Below, piece after piece: positions 19,485 through 20,443 of a DNA stretch of 20,443 nucleotides; the stretch's first letter is position 1; every line of letters starts with the position of its first letter. The stretch is taken from contig MU626552.1 of assembly GCA_025603075.1 (NCBI GenBank), positions 1 to 20,443 on the forward strand, written 5' to 3'. Under the pieces are notes generated by a model. The model saw only the letters and a list, made by a program, of their open reading frames with translations, did no database searches and was not told the origin of the DNA. Origin of the DNA: Neoconidiobolus thromboides FSU 785. Taxonomy: Eukaryota > Entomophthoromycota > Entomophthoromycetes > Entomophthorales > Neoconidiobolaceae. Position numbers and translations under genes: made by a program.

Positions 19485-20443
19485 TTAAACGAACTTCTTC
19501 AACCATTTAGTAACCATTTTCGCCATAAGGGAGGAATGATCTAAAACTCTTATTACTTGTTGCCATTAAAGAACAAGTAATAACTTACCTAATATAAAAG
19601 CATGGGGGATTTGTTGGTTACAAAGGAGGATATTAGCTAAATAAAAATTATTAAATTATACCGAAGTATACAATACAAATCTTTACCATTAGGAATTAAT
19701 TCCTTCATATTAACATAATGCTTTTCAGGTGCCCAGCCATCATTTTTGCCGTAGTAGATTGTTAACTTGTTCTCATTTTTAATATAAAATTCTTCATTTA
19801 AATCAGAGATTTGGATCATTTCCTCAAATCCTGTCTGTAAACAATTTTGGGCATTTTTATGTGTACTAAAAATAATAGAAGTTAAGATTAATAATATAAT
19901 ATATGACATAATATATATCAAACAAAAGGATATAATGCTACATTATCTACGGTAATTGATGTATATCTATCGCTATGCCATGTAAAAAGTTTTACAGTTA
20001 AAAATTTAACCCAGCGTGGCAATAGACTTATCAAAAATATAATCCACATCGCTATCATCATCGGGTATTTTAAAAATAAAAACTAGCAATGATATAGAAT
20101 GATTTGCTTAAAAAAATAAATGTTCCTTACACTACACATTTTAATACCATTAGGTGTATTTCTGATATCACATAAAGCAGGGAACAAGTTGATTATATGC
20201 TTAATATTATAATCTGGCCTTTGTTTTAAAACCTTCATATATATATTAAAGTATAAAAAATGAATAATTCTATAGACTTACTTGTTCAGTTAACCAGCCA
20301 CCCATAGAATGGGACATAAAAAAATAATCAGTATCCTTTGGGTAGCTTTCAACTATCTTATCTAAACAATGAAGTTTGAACTCCACTTGGTCATTTAAAC
20401 TATATATACTTTCTGAGACCAGGTTTAAACTTTGACTTGAGCT
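19485..20443 (-). CDS. LDAH: Lipid-droplet-associated hydrolase (LDAH), C-terminal part, 6 exons visible
   Basis: Alpha/beta hydrolase; 231 C-terminal residues are visible and the N-terminus lies beyond the right edge. Exons are 20443-20282, 20232-20131, 20082-19934, 19865-19687, 19636-19589 and 19540-19485. The nucleophile elbow is SHSMGG, where the usual motif is GHSxG, so the first glycine is serine. LFPALCDIRNTPNG matches the LDAH block after the nucleophile. Exon 3 encodes a hydrophobic stretch (MMIAMWIIFLISLLP), as in the membrane hairpin that targets LDAH to lipid droplets. The acid is probably the aspartate of YYGKNDGWAP and the histidine that of QIPHAFIL. The last residues, SSLMAKMVTKWLKKF, fit the family end. 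Four introns are GT-AG, of 48-50 nt; the third looks U12-type (see next feature). Esterase or lipase activity on neutral lipids or sterol esters is inferred from the family. Confidence 0.88.
19866..19933 (-). other. Candidate U12-type (minor spliceosome) intron in LDAH
   Basis: The intron begins ATATCCTTTT at 19933, a perfect match to the U12 donor consensus (A/G)TATCCTTT. It contains TCTTAAC, matching the core of the TTCCTTAAC branch site. It ends in TTTTTAG (19866) about 16 nt later, or in TAC (19863) about 19 nt later. Both ends join exon 3 to exon 4 in phase 2, giving VAFTHKNAQNCLQ or VALHKNAQNCLQ. Every GT in exon 3 near this place is at phase 0 and cannot use the 19866 acceptor. A U2 alternative (GTTTGA at 19923 to CAG at 19835) is open but removes NAQNCLQ. 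Confidence 0.6.

Noticed and set aside
19637-19921. 94-codon unspliced minus-strand ORF starting inside the LDAH intron
   Set aside because: Its first 18 or so residues are intron translation and its end runs through the next intron; the spliced exon 19865-19687 explains the conserved part.
20331-20339. GTATCCTTT on the plus strand
   Set aside because: It is antisense to the first visible LDAH exon, which encodes conserved protein, so it is a chance match; it serves as a caution about how often this 9-mer occurs.
1-20443. Mobile elements, CRISPR arrays, rRNA or prophage-like modules
   Set aside because: No transposase or reverse transcriptase motifs, long terminal or inverted repeats, spaced direct repeats or rRNA segments were seen on either strand.

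Overview
The window is nuclear DNA of an AT-rich eukaryote, most likely an early-diverging (non-Dikarya) fungus. The protein set is fungal in character: a PKA regulatory subunit with a fungal-type layout, a kinase of the HAL4/NPR1 type, a Vip1/Asp1-type inositol pyrophosphate kinase, an Nhp10-like HMG-box protein and a UPF0187-type bestrophin. Most genes are broken by very short GT-AG introns, mostly 44 to 72 nt. Exons stand out from the long AT-rich spacers by base composition. The species call is inference only.

Layout. The first 48 bases may hold the start of a gene leaving the left edge on the minus strand. Two plus-strand genes follow: a four-exon hot-dog thioesterase (1223-2046) and a two-exon bestrophin-family channel (2572-3770). 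The bestrophin gene converges on a six-exon PPIP5K (Vip1/Asp1 type, 6958-3919, minus). A long spacer holds a tRNA-Leu(AAG) gene (8071-8153) and some weak coding-like islands. An intronless HAL4/NPR1-type kinase follows (9962-11263, plus). The right half is all minus strand: an eight-exon Rab5 GTPase (13514-12502), a six-exon Nhp10-like HMG-box protein (15779-14898), a three-exon PKA regulatory subunit (18164-16754), a possible small unassigned gene (about 19401-19030), and the C-terminal part of a lipid-droplet-associated hydrolase (LDAH) entering from the right edge (20443-19485).

All main exon structures were joined by hand, with reading phases checked at each junction. No operon-like logic is visible. 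Several genes belong to nutrient and stress signalling or membrane trafficking (PKA, inositol pyrophosphates, HAL4/NPR1 kinase, Rab5), but nothing in the sequence shows they are functionally linked.

The most interesting signal is in the LDAH gene. One intron cannot be joined in phase with a U2-type GT donor without losing conserved protein. It joins in phase with an ATATCCTTT donor, a CTTAAC branch-point core, and an AG or AC end, which are the hallmarks of a minor (U12-type) spliceosomal intron. Other points worth checking are cysteine-rich inserts in the kinase, 25- and 28-nt exons that each carry a Rab5 nucleotide-binding motif, and a bestrophin intron that is largely microsatellite.
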